From the NCBI GenBank assembly GCA_028875855.1, contig JAGWVA010000033.1, positions 1 to 43,861 on the forward strand: 43,861 nt of DNA, read 5' to 3'. This DNA is from Paracoccaceae bacterium. GTDB taxonomy: Bacteria > Pseudomonadota > Alphaproteobacteria > Rhodobacterales > Rhodobacteraceae. Shown here one piece after another: positions 17,192 through 25,792 of the stretch; the stretch's first letter is position 1; each line of letters begins with the position of its first letter. The notes under the pieces were generated by a model. That model worked only from the letters and a program-made list of their open reading frames with translations, made no database searches and was not told where the DNA came from. Made by a program: the position numbers and the translations under genes.

Positions 17192-18442
17192 ATGACCGCA
17201 GCCGGAGAAAACCTCCGCATCAATCCCGCGCGTCTGTGGGACAGCCTGATGGAGATGGCCAGGATCGGCCCGGGCGTGGCTGGGGGCAACAATCGCCAGA
17301 CCCTTACCGATGCCGATGCCGAGGGGCGCGCGCTCTTTCGGCGCTGGTGCGAGGCGGCGGGCTGCACCATGGGGCTTGACCAGATGGGCAACATGTTCGC
17401 CCGCCGCGAAGGCACCGACCCCGATGCGCTGCCGGTCTATATGGGCAGCCACCTCGATACCCAGCCCACGGGCGGCAAGTATGACGGGGTGCTGGGCGTT
17501 CTGGGCGGGCTGGAGATCCTCCGCACGCTCAACGACCTCGGGATCAAGACCCGCCATCCCATCGTGCTGGTGAACTGGACCAACGAGGAAGGCACGCGCT
17601 TTGCCCCGGCGATGCTGGCCTCGGGCGTCTTCGCGGGCGTCCATACGCAGGACTGGGCCTATGCGCGCACGGACGCCGAGGGCAAGACCTTCGGCGCCGA
17701 ATTGCAGCGGATCGGCTGGCGCGGCGAGGAAACGGTGGGCCAGCGCAGGATGCGCGCCTATTTCGAACTGCATATCGAGCAGGGCCCGATCCTCGAGGCC
17801 GAGGGCAAGGACATCGGCGTCGTCACCCGCGGGCAGGGGCTGGTCTGGACGCAGGTCACCGTTACCGGCAAGGACGCCCATACCGGGTCCACCCCGATGC
17901 CCATGCGCAAGAACGCGGGCCTTGGCATGGCGCGCATCCTTGAGCTGGTGGACGAGATCGCCTGGTCGCACGCCCCGCATGCGGTGGGCGCGGCGGGCCA
18001 TATCGTCGTTCATCCCAATTCGCGCAACGTGATCCCGGGAACCGCGATCTTCACGGTGGATTTCCGCACCCCTGACCTTGACGTGCTGCGCGACATGGAG
18101 GCGCGCCTGCACAAGGGCGCGCGCGAGATCTGCGACCGGATGGGCCTAGGGGTCGCCTTCGAGACGGTCGGCGGTTTCGATCCGGTGACCTTCGATGCAG
18201 ACTGCGTCGCGGCCGTGCGCGCCGCCGCCGAGCGCCTTGGCTATTCCCACCGCGACATCATCTCGGGCGCGGGCCACGATGCCTGCTGGATCAACCGGGT
18301 CGCGCCCACGGCGATGGTCATGTGCCCCTGCGTCGATGGCCTGAGCCACAACGAGGCCGAGGAGATCACCCCGGACTGGGCGCGTGCGGGCACGGATGTG
18401 CTGCTTCACGCCGTGCTGGAGACTGCCGGGATCGTCGAATGA
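17192..18442 (+). CDS. Zn-dependent N-carbamoyl-L-amino-acid hydrolase / allantoate amidohydrolase family
   Basis: The 416-residue protein is an M20-type dinuclear zinc amidohydrolase of the HyuC/AllC/beta-ureidopropionase group. Metal-ligand segments are visible in order: MGSHLDTQPTGGKYDGVLG, NWTNEEGTRFAPAM, AYFELHIEQGP and the late GLSHNEAEE. The dimerisation domain contains GKDAHTGSTPMPMRKNAG. It removes the carbamoyl group from N-carbamoyl amino acids, beta-ureidopropionate or allantoate, giving ammonia and CO2. I chose the ATG at 17192 because AGGAAAG precedes it. The frame is open further upstream without family sequence. It pairs with the hydantoinase 70 bases downstream. Confidence 0.85.
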   Translation: MTAAGENLRINPARLWDSLMEMARIGPGVAGGNNRQTLTDADAEGRALFRRWCEAAGCTMGLDQMGNMFARREGTDPDALPVYMGSHLDTQPTGGKYDGVLGVLGGLEILRTLNDLGIKTRHPIVLVNWTNEEGTRFAPAMLASGVFAGVHTQDWAYARTDAEGKTFGAELQRIGWRGEETVGQRRMRAYFELHIEQGPILEAEGKDIGVVTRGQGLVWTQVTVTGKDAHTGSTPMPMRKNAGLGMARILELVDEIAWSHAPHAVGAAGHIVVHPNSRNVIPGTAIFTVDFRTPDLDVLRDMEARLHKGAREICDRMGLGVAFETVGGFDPVTFDADCVAAVRAAAERLGYSHRDIISGAGHDACWINRVAPTAMVMCPCVDGLSHNEAEEITPDWARAGTDVLLHAVLETAGIVE

Positions 18443-18511
18443 GGCAGGCGCCGGGCCTGCCTTGGCATCCGATCGGGCCGCCCGACCGCGCCCGACAACA
18501 GGGGAACCGAC

Positions 18512-19966
18512 ATGACCACCGTCATCCGCAACGGAACCATCGTCACGGCAGACCTGACCACCAGGGCCGACGTCCTGATCGAGGGGGGCAGGATCGCCCG
18601 GATCGGGCCTGACCTGAAGGGCGACGAGACGCTCGACGCCACCGGCTGCTATGTCATGCCGGGCGGCATCGACCCGCATACTCATCTCGAGATGCCCTTC
18701 ATGGGCACTTATACCTCCGACGATTTCGACAGCGGCACCCGCGCGGCCCTGTCCGGGGGAACCACGATGGTCGTGGACTTCGCGCTGCCAAGCCCGGGGC
18801 AGGGGCTTCTGGACGCGATCGCCCTGTGGGACAACAAATCCGCCCGCGCGCATTGCGACTATTCCTTTCATGTCGCGATCACCTGGTGGGGCGAGCAGGT
18901 CTTCAACGAGATGGAAGCCGTCGTGCGCGAGCGCGGCATCAACACCTTCAAGCACTTCATGGCCTACAAGGGGTCGCTGATGGTGAATGACGACGAGCTT
19001 TTCGCCAGCTTCAAGCGCTGTGCGGAACTGGGCGCCATCGCGCTTGTGCATGCCGAGAACGGCGATGTCGTGGCCGAACTCTCTGCGCGTCTTCTTGCCG
19101 AGGGCAACACCGGCCCCGAGGCCCATGCCTATTCGCGCCCGCCGCAGGTCGAGGGCGAGGCCACGAACCGCGCGATCATGATCGCCGACATGACCGGCGT
19201 GCCGCTTTACGTCGTGCACACCTCTTGCGAGGACGCCCACGAAGCGATCCGCCGCGCCCGTCAGGCGGGCAAGCGCGTCTGGGGCGAGCCGCTGATCCAG
19301 CATCTGACGCTGGACGAAAGCGAGTATTTCGACAAGGACTGGGACCATGCCGCACGGCGCGTGATGTCGCCCCCGTTCCGCAACCGGCAGCATCAGGACA
19401 GCCTCTGGGCCGGCCTCGCCGCGGGCAGCCTGTCGTGCGTCGCAACCGACCATTGCGCCTTCACCACGCAGCAGAAGCGCTTTGGCCTGGGCGATTTCAC
19501 CAAGATCCCGAACGGCACCGGCGGGCTTGAGGATCGGCTCTCCATGCTCTGGACGCATGGCGTGCGCACCGGCCGCCTGACGCCCAACGAATTCGTCGCC
19601 GTCACCTCGACCAACATCGCCAAGATCCTGAACATCTATCCCCGCAAGGGCGCGGTGCTGGTGGGGGCCGATGCCGATCTCGTGGTCTGGGACCCTGACA
19701 AGACCAAGGTCATCCGCGCCGCCAGCCAGTATTCCGCCATCGACTACAACGTGTTCGAGGGCCGCGAGGTGACGGGCCTGCCGCGCTTCACGCTGACGCG
19801 CGGCCATGTTGCCTTTGCCGATGGCGAGATGCGCTCGCGGGAAGGCCATGGCCAGTTCGTCAGGCGCGAGCCCAACGGTGCGGTGAACCGGGCGCTGTCG
19901 AGCTGGAAGGAACTGACCGCGCCGCGGCCGGTCCAGCGTTCGGGCATTCCGGCCAGCGGGGTCTGA
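18512..19966 (+). CDS. Hydantoinase / dihydropyrimidinase
   Basis: The 484-residue cyclic amidohydrolase opens hydantoin or dihydropyrimidine rings to N-carbamoyl acids, the substrate class of the preceding enzyme. Metal ligands seen are H56 and H58 in GGIDPHTHLEM, the carboxylated lysine K153 in HFMAYKGSL, histidines in LVHAENGD and VVHTSCEDAHEAI, and the aspartate in CVATDHCAF. The length and the C-terminal PVQRSG region fit D-hydantoinase/dihydropyrimidinase (HydA, PydB). AGGGGAACCGAC precedes the ATG. Whether it prefers dihydrouracil or 5-substituted hydantoins cannot be told from the sequence. Confidence 0.9.
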   Translation: MTTVIRNGTIVTADLTTRADVLIEGGRIARIGPDLKGDETLDATGCYVMPGGIDPHTHLEMPFMGTYTSDDFDSGTRAALSGGTTMVVDFALPSPGQGLLDAIALWDNKSARAHCDYSFHVAITWWGEQVFNEMEAVVRERGINTFKHFMAYKGSLMVNDDELFASFKRCAELGAIALVHAENGDVVAELSARLLAEGNTGPEAHAYSRPPQVEGEATNRAIMIADMTGVPLYVVHTSCEDAHEAIRRARQAGKRVWGEPLIQHLTLDESEYFDKDWDHAARRVMSPPFRNRQHQDSLWAGLAAGSLSCVATDHCAFTTQQKRFGLGDFTKIPNGTGGLEDRLSMLWTHGVRTGRLTPNEFVAVTSTNIAKILNIYPRKGAVLVGADADLVVWDPDKTKVIRAASQYSAIDYNVFEGREVTGLPRFTLTRGHVAFADGEMRSREGHGQFVRREPNGAVNRALSSWKELTAPRPVQRSGIPASGV

Positions 19967-20201
19967 CGCGGATTCGGACCAATCCCCTGCGGCCCGTCGC
20001 GGTGATGCCCCAGCCCTAGCGGCTGCGCCCAAGCGTCGCCGCGACGATGCGATCGGGCGTATTTTTTCGCCGCTGCGCAGAAAACCTGCGGAAACATTGG
20101 TCGGTCGCGGAAATTGGTAAGAAATCCTGTGCGATTCCTGTGGGCAGCGCCGGGCCGAGGTCGATCTTTGCGGTGTCACATCACGGGAAGGACACCCAGC
20201 A

Positions 20202-21020
20202 ATGCAGAAGATACTCGGCACTTCGAAAATCGTGTTGGCGCTCGGTCTCGCCTGTATCGGCCTTGCGACAAAGGGCGCCGCGGCGGGGGCGCTGCCTGAC
20301 AATATCGTCGCCAGCAAGACGCTGACCGTGTGCAGCGCGGTCAACCTGCCGCCGATGGAATTCTTCTCGGCCAACCAGAAGCCCGAGGGCGTGGACATCG
20401 ACCTGGCCAACGAACTGGCCGGGCGTCTGCACCTGACGACGAAGATCATCAACATCCCCTTCGCGGGTCTCATTCCCGCGCTTCTGGCGCATAACTGCGA
20501 CGTCATCATGTCGCAGCTTTTCATCAAGCCGCCGCGCCTCAAGGTGATCGATGAAATCCCCTACATGTATTCGCAGGAAGGATTCATCATCAAGGCGGGC
20601 AAGCCCAAGCTGAAGGGCCCCGAGGATCTCAGCGGCAAAAAGGCCGCGAGCGTGACCGGGACCACGGCGACCGACCTGATGAAGGCGGCCAATGAAAAGC
20701 TCGCCGCCGCGGGCAAGCCGCCGATCACGATCGTTCTTTTCCCTGAAAACACGCCGGCGCTTCAGCAGGTGCAGTTCGGACAGGTCGAGGCCTATGGCGT
20801 CGCCTATGAGACCGCGCTGTATTACGCGGCGCTGGCGCCGTCGCAGTTCCAGGTTGGGGGCGATCCCTACTTCAAGATCCTGACCGGCATCGGCGTCTCG
20901 AAGGACACGCCCGGCCTGCGCGACGCGTTGACCGAGCAGCTTGCCGCGATGCGCAAGGACGGCACCTACGCCAAGATCTTCACCAAGTGGCACATCGCCG
21001 CCGACATGCTTCCGGAATGA
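20202..21020 (+). CDS. Amino-acid-type ABC transporter substrate-binding protein
   Basis: The 272-residue protein has a Sec signal peptide (KIVLALGLACIGLATKGAAA, cleavage near residue 27) and a family 3 solute-binding fold: KTLTVCSAVNLPPMEF, GVDIDLANELAGRLH, CDVIMSQLFIKPPRLKVID and the C-terminal DGTYAKIFTKWHI. It would bind an amino acid-like or ureide solute in the periplasm for the permease and ATPase genes that follow. The ATG is preceded by GGGAAGGACACCC. The upstream 235-base gap probably contains a promoter, so this could be a separate transcription unit from the hydantoinase. Confidence 0.9.
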   Translation: MQKILGTSKIVLALGLACIGLATKGAAAGALPDNIVASKTLTVCSAVNLPPMEFFSANQKPEGVDIDLANELAGRLHLTTKIINIPFAGLIPALLAHNCDVIMSQLFIKPPRLKVIDEIPYMYSQEGFIIKAGKPKLKGPEDLSGKKAASVTGTTATDLMKAANEKLAAAGKPPITIVLFPENTPALQQVQFGQVEAYGVAYETALYYAALAPSQFQVGGDPYFKILTGIGVSKDTPGLRDALTEQLAAMRKDGTYAKIFTKWHIAADMLPE

Positions 21021-21024
21021 GGCC

Positions 21025-21786
21025 ATGCATTTCGACTGGGGCTATTTCTGGAGCCAACTCCTCACGCCCAGCGGCGCCTTCCTGCACGGTCTGTTCCTGA
21101 CCGTGCTCATGGCCGTTGCGGCCCAGCTGCTTGGGTCGATCTTCGGTCTTGGGGTGGCGCTGTGCAAGATGGCGCCCAACAGGGTCCTTCGTGCCGTGGC
21201 GGGGGGCTATATCTGGATCATTCGCGGAACGCCGCTGCTTGTGCAGATCGTCTTCATCTACACGGGGCTCGCGGCTGCGAATATCCTCAGGTTCAACGAC
21301 ATCGCGCTTCCCGGGGGGGTGATCTTCCCGGGCAGCGTGCAGGCCGGCATCCTTGCGCTTGCGCTGAACGAGGCCGCCTACATGGCCGAGATCTACCGCT
21401 CGGGCATCCTGTCGGTCGATCGCGGCCAGTTCGAGGCGGCAAAGGCCCTGGGCATGCCGCCGGCCATGATGTTTCGCTACATCATCATGCCGCAGGCGCT
21501 GCGGATCATCCTGCTGCCCATCGGCAACCAGTTCAACATCATGCTCAAGAACACCACGCTGGTCAGCGTGATCGGGGTGTCCGAGATGCTGCTTGTGACG
21601 GAAACGATCAACTCGGCAACCTTCCGCACCTTCGAGCTTTACGCGATGCTCGCGCTTTATTTCCTTTTGCTGACAAGCCTTTGGCACCTGTTCATGTCAT
21701 GGGCCGAACAGCGTCTTGCGCGCAGCAGCGACCGGCTTGCGGCGCCAAGGAAGACGCTTGCCGGCGGAAAGGAGGCCGCGGCATGA
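21025..21786 (+). CDS. Amino-acid-type ABC transporter permease
   Basis: The 253-residue membrane protein is a HisM/GlnP-type permease. It has about five membrane segments, the [17 protein letters not shown] segment near residues 71-87, and the cytoplasmic EAA loop [29 protein letters not shown] at about 115-143. Only one permease gene is present, so it presumably forms a homodimer. The start ATG at 21025 lies four bases after the binding-protein stop. The C-terminal tail is basic and its stop overlaps the ATPase start. Confidence 0.92.
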   Translation: MHFDWGYFWSQLLTPSGAFLHGLFLTVLMAVAAQLLGSIFGLGVALCKMAPNRVLRAVAGGYIWIIRGTPLLVQIVFIYTGLAAANILRFNDIALPGGVIFPGSVQAGILALALNEAAYMAEIYRSGILSVDRGQFEAAKALGMPPAMMFRYIIMPQALRIILLPIGNQFNIMLKNTTLVSVIGVSEMLLVTETINSATFRTFELYAMLALYFLLLTSLWHLFMSWAEQRLARSSDRLAAPRKTLAGGKEAAA

Positions 21787-22568
21787 AACCGCCCAGAATA
21801 TCCGACGAACGCCTGATCGAACTGACCGGCATCGAGAAATGGTTCGGCAAGACCAAGGTGCTGGACGGGGTCGATTTCCACGTCCGCAAGGGCGAGGTTG
21901 TCGTGCTGATCGGCCCCTCCGGTTCGGGCAAGACCACGCTTCTGCGCTGCATCAACCATCTGGAAACGGTCGAGGCGGGGCAGGTGAAGGTGCGCGACGA
22001 GCTGATCGGCTACCGCATGCGGCGCGGGCGGCTCGTGGCCGACTACGAGCGCAACATCGCCTACCAGCGCCGCGAGGTGGGCATGGTGTTCCAGCGCTTC
22101 AACCTGTTCCCGCACATGACCGTGCTTGAGAACATCACGATTGCGCCGCTCAAGCTGCGCGACGTTCCGCGGCAGAAGGCGGAAGAAGACGCGATGGAGC
22201 TGTTGCGGAAGGTGGGTCTGCCCGACAAGGCCCATGCCTATCCCGCGCAGCTTTCGGGCGGCCAGCAGCAGCGGGTGGCCATCGCCCGCGCGCTGGCGAT
22301 GCAACCGGCGGCGCTGCTGTTCGACGAGCCGACCTCGGCGCTTGATCCCGAGATGGTGGGCGAAGTCCTCGCGGTGATGCGCGATCTTGCCGGGACGGGG
22401 ATGACGATGGTGATCGTCACGCACGAGATGGGCTTTGCGCGGCAGGTTGCGGACAGGGTCGTGGTCATGGCAAATGGTCAGGTCATCGAAGAAGGTGAAC
22501 CCGATCGGATTTTCTCTGACCCTCAGCATCCCAAGACCCGGGCCTTGCTTTCGGCGGTGCTTCACTGA
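21783..22568 (+). CDS. Amino-acid-type ABC transporter ATP-binding protein
   Basis: The 261-residue protein is a GlnQ/HisP-like ATPase. It has Walker [19 protein letters not shown] around residues 43-60, the Q-loop [18 protein letters not shown], the signature [17 protein letters not shown], Walker [19 protein letters not shown] and the switch histidine in IVTHEMGFA. An insertion after the Walker A region ([15 protein letters not shown]) is shared by a subset of this family. The start overlaps the permease stop (ATGA). With the two preceding genes it makes a complete importer. Confidence 0.94.
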   Translation: MKPPRISDERLIELTGIEKWFGKTKVLDGVDFHVRKGEVVVLIGPSGSGKTTLLRCINHLETVEAGQVKVRDELIGYRMRRGRLVADYERNIAYQRREVGMVFQRFNLFPHMTVLENITIAPLKLRDVPRQKAEEDAMELLRKVGLPDKAHAYPAQLSGGQQQRVAIARALAMQPAALLFDEPTSALDPEMVGEVLAVMRDLAGTGMTMVIVTHEMGFARQVADRVVVMANGQVIEEGEPDRIFSDPQHPKTRALLSAVLH

Positions 22569-22634
22569 CCCTGGCAGCCGGGTTGCGCCTTTTCGACGAC
22601 AGGTTCCCTCCAGCCCGGCTTTCAGGACGACATC

Positions 22635-24221
22635 ATGATAGAAACGGCTCTTGGTCTTCAGGCGGGGTTCACCGCCCCCCACCGCATCGCGACAAAGATC
22701 GGCATCGACGTGCTGGAGGCGGGCGGAACGGCCATCGAGGCGATGGTGGCCGCGGCGGCGGCGATCGCGGTGGTCTATCCGCACATGAACAGCATCGGCG
22801 GCGACGGGTTCTGGCTGATCAAGCGCCCGGGGCAGGCGCCTGTCGCCATTTCTGCCTGCGGGCCGGCGGCCGCCCTCGCCACGCCCGAATGGTATGCCGC
22901 GCGCGGACATGAAACGCAGCTTCCGACCCGGGGGGCACTTGCCGCGCTGACGGTTCCCGGAACGGTCGGCGGATGGCAGGCAGCGCTCGATCTCGTGCCA
23001 GCCGCCGGGCGCTGGCCGCTGGCCGATCTGCTGGCCCCGGCGATCGAGCTGTGCCGATCCGGGATCGCGGTGACGCGCAACCAGGCCGTCACGATGGCCG
23101 AGAAGATCGCGGGGCTGCGGGACGTGCCCGGCTTTGCCGAGGTCTATCTTGACGCGGGGGCGCTGCCGCAGGCGGGGGCGGTGCTTCGGCAAACGGCGTT
23201 GGGCGACACGCTTGCCGAGATCGCCGGCGCGGGTCCCGACAGCTTCTATCGCGGGGACATCGCCCGGACCCATGCGCGCTATCTGGAGGCCGAGGGAAGC
23301 CCGCTGCGTCTGGCCGATTTTGAGGCCTATCACGCCGAGACGCAGGCCCCGCTCAGGATCGAGACGTCGCACGGCACCCTGTTCAACCTTGGCGCGCCGA
23401 CTCAGGGCATGGCCGCTCTGGCGATCCTGGGGGTCTTCGACCGGCTGGGGATCGCCACGGGAGAGGGGTTCGACCATATCCACGGGCTGGTCGAGGCGAC
23501 CAAACAGGCCTTCATCCTGCGCAACCGCGAACTGGGCGATCCCTCCGCGATGCGCGCCCCGGCGCAGGAGTTCCTGACCGACGCGCGCCTTGATGCGATG
23601 GCCGCCGCGGTGGATCGGCAGAGCGCGCTGCCCTGGCCGCATCAGCCGAAGGACGGGGACACGATCTGGATGGGGGCGACCGACCGGCAGGGAACCGTCG
23701 TCAGCTTCATCCAGAGCACCTTCTGGGAATTCGGAAGCGGCCTCGTCTGCCCCACGACGGGGGTTGCCTTCCAGAACCGGGGGGCAGGCTTTGGCCTTGC
23801 GGAGGGGCCGAACAGGCTGGCTCCGGGCAAGCGGCCGTTCCACACGCTCAACCCCGCGCTGGCCGTCCTGAAAGACGGGCGCGTGATGGCCTATGGCACC
23901 ATGGGCGGCGAAGGGCAGCCGCAGACGCAATCCGCTGTTTTCACGAGATATGTGCAGTTCGGGATGCCGTTGCAGGAAGCCATCACGGCGCCGCGCTGGC
24001 TTCTGGGGAAGACATGGGGCGACGAGACGACCAGCCTCAAGCTGGAGTCGACCTTCAACCCGTCGGTGGTCGCGGCCCTGCGCGCGGCGGGGCATGCGGT
24101 CGAGCTTTTGCCCGCATGGTCAAGCACGATGGGCCACGCGGGCGCCGTGGTGCGCCACCCCGACGGTCTGGTCGAAGCGGCAAGCGATCCGCGATCCGAC
24201 GGGCTTGGCTACGCCTTCTGA
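22635..24221 (+). CDS. Gamma-glutamyltransferase-family Ntn hydrolase
   Basis: The 528-residue protein belongs to the gamma-glutamyltranspeptidase family of self-processing N-terminal nucleophile hydrolases. By alignment to the E. coli enzyme, the catalytic threonine is T343 in GDTIWMGATDRQG, followed by SFIQSTFWEFGSG and QNRGAG. The N-terminal half has GGTAIEAMVAAAAAIAVVYPHMNSIGGD. No Sec signal peptide is seen, unlike the periplasmic GGTs, so it may be cytoplasmic. It follows the amino-acid importer by 66 bases and may cleave an amide of the imported compound rather than glutathione. Confidence 0.85.
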   Translation: MIETALGLQAGFTAPHRIATKIGIDVLEAGGTAIEAMVAAAAAIAVVYPHMNSIGGDGFWLIKRPGQAPVAISACGPAAALATPEWYAARGHETQLPTRGALAALTVPGTVGGWQAALDLVPAAGRWPLADLLAPAIELCRSGIAVTRNQAVTMAEKIAGLRDVPGFAEVYLDAGALPQAGAVLRQTALGDTLAEIAGAGPDSFYRGDIARTHARYLEAEGSPLRLADFEAYHAETQAPLRIETSHGTLFNLGAPTQGMAALAILGVFDRLGIATGEGFDHIHGLVEATKQAFILRNRELGDPSAMRAPAQEFLTDARLDAMAAAVDRQSALPWPHQPKDGDTIWMGATDRQGTVVSFIQSTFWEFGSGLVCPTTGVAFQNRGAGFGLAEGPNRLAPGKRPFHTLNPALAVLKDGRVMAYGTMGGEGQPQTQSAVFTRYVQFGMPLQEAITAPRWLLGKTWGDETTSLKLESTFNPSVVAALRAAGHAVELLPAWSSTMGHAGAVVRHPDGLVEAASDPRSDGLGYAF

Positions 24222-24277
24222 CCAAGCGACGCCGCGCACGGCGCCATGCCCTCGGGACACTGGCCGGGGCAGGGCGG

Positions 24278-24306
24278 GGGCGACCGGACATCTCCGTCGG
24301 TCGCCC
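24278..24306 (+). terminator. Terminator-like hairpin after the GGT-family gene
   Basis: Arms GGGCGACCG (24278-24286) and CGGTCGCCC (24298-24306) are exact complements around an 11-base loop, 57 bases after the stop. There is no T-run, so termination would have to be rho-assisted or weak. Confidence 0.45.
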
Positions 24307-24415
24307 GTCTTCGTCGCGGCACAAGGGGGCGTCTTCCCCTTCCGGTGATTGCGCCGATCACGCGCTGTCACAAAAAAATTCACGAAGTTCTCCGCTCACG
24401 AAATACTCGTCAGGG

Positions 24416-24444
24416 TTGACTGTGAGAAATTTCTCATCCATCTT
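24416..24444 (+). promoter_or_regulatory. Candidate promoter with an operator between -35 and -10
   Basis: TTGACT (24416-24421) and CATCTT (24439-24444) are 17 bases apart. The perfect 14-bp palindrome TGAGAAATTTCTCA (24423-24436) lies exactly between them, where a bound protein would block RNA polymerase. It reads toward the receiver-like gene at 24563. The -10 element is weak. Confidence 0.5.
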
Positions 24445-24562
24445 GGGTAACAGGATGTGATGCCGCTGCCACCGGCCAGATAGAAACTTCCTGTCAGGAA
24501 ATGGTGAAGCGGCATGGCGTGGACCTAAGCGGTCTTGTCGTGCGGAAGTGGTGGAGGCGATA

Positions 24563-25048
24563 ATGATGCATCAGAATGTGATTGCCGATATTTCCTCCCT
24601 GCGCCATCAGCGGGTGTCGCGCAATGGATGCGCCGCGTTGCTGGGATACAAGGATCAGGATTACAGCGTGATAAGGGCTGCAATTCAGGACGACCTTGGT
24701 CTGAAACTGACGATTTGCGACGATTGGGGAAAAGTAACGGAGCGGCTGGAATTTCTCGCGACCCGAATGGATTTCGCCATTTTCGACCTGAGCAGGATGA
24801 CGGACCCCGATGATATTGTTTCCTTCGGTTTCGAACTCCGCCGCCGTGTGCCGCGCTTGCCCGTGATCTTCATGCTTGAAGATATTCAGCGCGACGATCT
24901 TTCCTGCGAGCGCAGCGCGATTTGCGATGCCACGCTGAAATTGCCGCTTCGCAAGGCGACGCTTTTGCTGGGTATCGATGCCGCCATTTACAATCGCGAC
25001 CATGTGCTTTCGTGCCGGCCTTGGGAAAGGCTTCGCGCGGTGCGCTGA
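24563..25048 (+). CDS. Degenerate response-regulator-like protein, function unknown
   Basis: I do not recognise this 161-residue protein as a named family. Its middle resembles a receiver fold: a strand FAIFD ending at D75 (the phospho-acceptor position), a helix ELRRRVPRLP, a strand PVIFML (96-105 region) and a strand ATLKLPL with K126. The usual acidic pair near the N-terminus and the Ser/Thr after the fourth strand are not evident, so it would be a pseudo-receiver. It has no output domain. GGAGG at five bases before the ATG at 24563 supports the start; ATG 24566 is a close alternative. Its base composition is less GC-rich than its neighbours'. Confidence 0.6.
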   Translation: MMHQNVIADISSLRHQRVSRNGCAALLGYKDQDYSVIRAAIQDDLGLKLTICDDWGKVTERLEFLATRMDFAIFDLSRMTDPDDIVSFGFELRRRVPRLPVIFMLEDIQRDDLSCERSAICDATLKLPLRKATLLLGIDAAIYNRDHVLSCRPWERLRAVR

Positions 25049-25174
25049 TGCGCGGGATGTGACCGGCGCGCCTGATGCGGGGTGTCCGACGCGGCCCCTC
25101 CTCAGGCCATCTGTCGGAACAAAGGGACAAATTTCTCTGTCCCGCCACAGATCTGCTGCGCGATCGGTCGTGAT

Positions 25175-25188
25175 TTGATCTGGATCAA
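25175..25188. promoter_or_regulatory. FNR/CRP-family binding site (FnrL-like box)
   Basis: TTGATCTGGATCAA matches the FNR consensus TTGAT-N4-ATCAA at every defined position. A -10-like TAAATC lies at 25212-25217, placing the box near -41.5 of a start at about 25223, the class II activator position. The downstream gene is the XRE regulator at 25312. Dnr/NnrR-type NO regulators share this consensus and cannot be excluded. Confidence 0.75.
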
Positions 25189-25311
25189 ATTCCGCGCAAC
25201 GCTTTTGCCGCTAAATCCATACAAGGAGTACTGTCTGCTTGCCTTGACCCGTTCCGATCGGTAATTTTGCGTTATGTGGTTACCACTCAAGCGAAATTCA
25301 GGAGATATGGG

Positions 25312-25683
25312 ATGGTCTGCCCGCGGATGGAGCTGGACGGTGGCGTCAACGAGAGGTTTCGCAGGAACCTCCATCGCTTCATGCTGGAACGGGGCTTCAC
25401 TGCAGCATCGCTGTCGCGCGCGGCTGGCCTGAATTCCCGCGCGGTCAAGGACATCGAAGAGGGCAAGGCGCAAAGCCCGCGGCTGACCACGGTCATTGCG
25501 CTTGCGCGCGCCCTCGATGTTACCGAGGCGGAGCTTTTGGGTCTTCAGCCTTGCCCGGATCTGTCGAACGCGCTTCACGAATTTCTTCGAGGCTTCGACC
25601 TACGTCAGCAAGAAAATCTCTTAGCTCTGCTTCGGAATATCCTTGAGGGTTCACCGGAAGCCGCTGCGCTGCAGACAAAATAG
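25312..25683 (+). CDS. XRE-family helix-turn-helix transcriptional regulator
   Basis: The 123-residue protein has an XRE/Cro-C1 type DNA-binding domain at about residues 17-77: NLHRFMLERGFTAASLSRAAG, then NSRAVKDIEEGKAQSPRLTT and ALARALDVTEAELLG. A short helical tail (LSNALHEFLRGFDLRQQENLL) probably dimerises. The ATG at 25312 is chosen because AGGAGA lies six bases upstream; an in-frame TTG at 25267 is less likely. A perfect FNR box lies 130 bases upstream. Two similar palindromes at 24423-24436 and 25852-25865 surround the gene and could be its operators. Its 3' end overlaps an antisense ORF. Confidence 0.82.
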   Translation: MVCPRMELDGGVNERFRRNLHRFMLERGFTAASLSRAAGLNSRAVKDIEEGKAQSPRLTTVIALARALDVTEAELLGLQPCPDLSNALHEFLRGFDLRQQENLLALLRNILEGSPEAAALQTK

Positions 25684-25792
25684 CCCAAAGCATAAGCGGG
25701 TCGTCCTGCAAGAGCGTGATGATTTCACGCAACTGATCTTCGCGGAAATTGTCCTTTTGGAATTCTGGGCGATCGTCATCGTATCCGTTCAT
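25520..25792 (-). CDS. Small hypothetical protein overlapping the XRE gene antisense
   Basis: The 90-residue frame reads as a plausible protein: an acidic, asparagine/aspartate-rich start (MNGYDDDRPEFQKDNFRED), an amphipathic middle (LREIITLLQDDPLMLWAILSAAQ) and a second helix (EAELRDFLADVGRSLEEIREA). I recognise no family. It overlaps the last 164 bases of the XRE gene on the opposite strand. The ribosome site is poor (AAGG touches the ATG), but TATAGT about 15 bases upstream could give a nearly leaderless transcript. It may equally be a chance shadow, although its helical pattern and the AT-rich upstream segment argue for it. Confidence 0.4.
   Translation of the reverse strand: MNGYDDDRPEFQKDNFREDQLREIITLLQDDPLMLWAILSAAQRLPVNPQGYSEAELRDFLADVGRSLEEIREARSTDPGKAEDPKAPPR

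Larger units (their letters stand above)
24222..24562. other. Intergenic region with hairpin and operator-bearing promoter
   Basis: The region is GC-rich at first and then turns AT-rich after about 24360. It contains the hairpin at 24278-24306 and the candidate promoter with palindrome at 24416-24444. I see no gene in it. Confidence 0.6.

Noticed and set aside
18146-20542. A long minus-strand open frame opposite the hydantoinase
   Set aside because: The plus strand encodes a complete hydantoinase with all metal ligands; the antisense frame has no family pattern.
21657-24095. A long minus-strand open frame opposite the ABC ATPase and GGT-family genes
   Set aside because: Composition is that of an antisense shadow, and both plus-strand genes are clear.
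25267-25311. Upstream in-frame TTG start for the XRE regulator
   Set aside because: The ATG at 25312 has AGGAGA at good spacing, and the added residues look non-coding.
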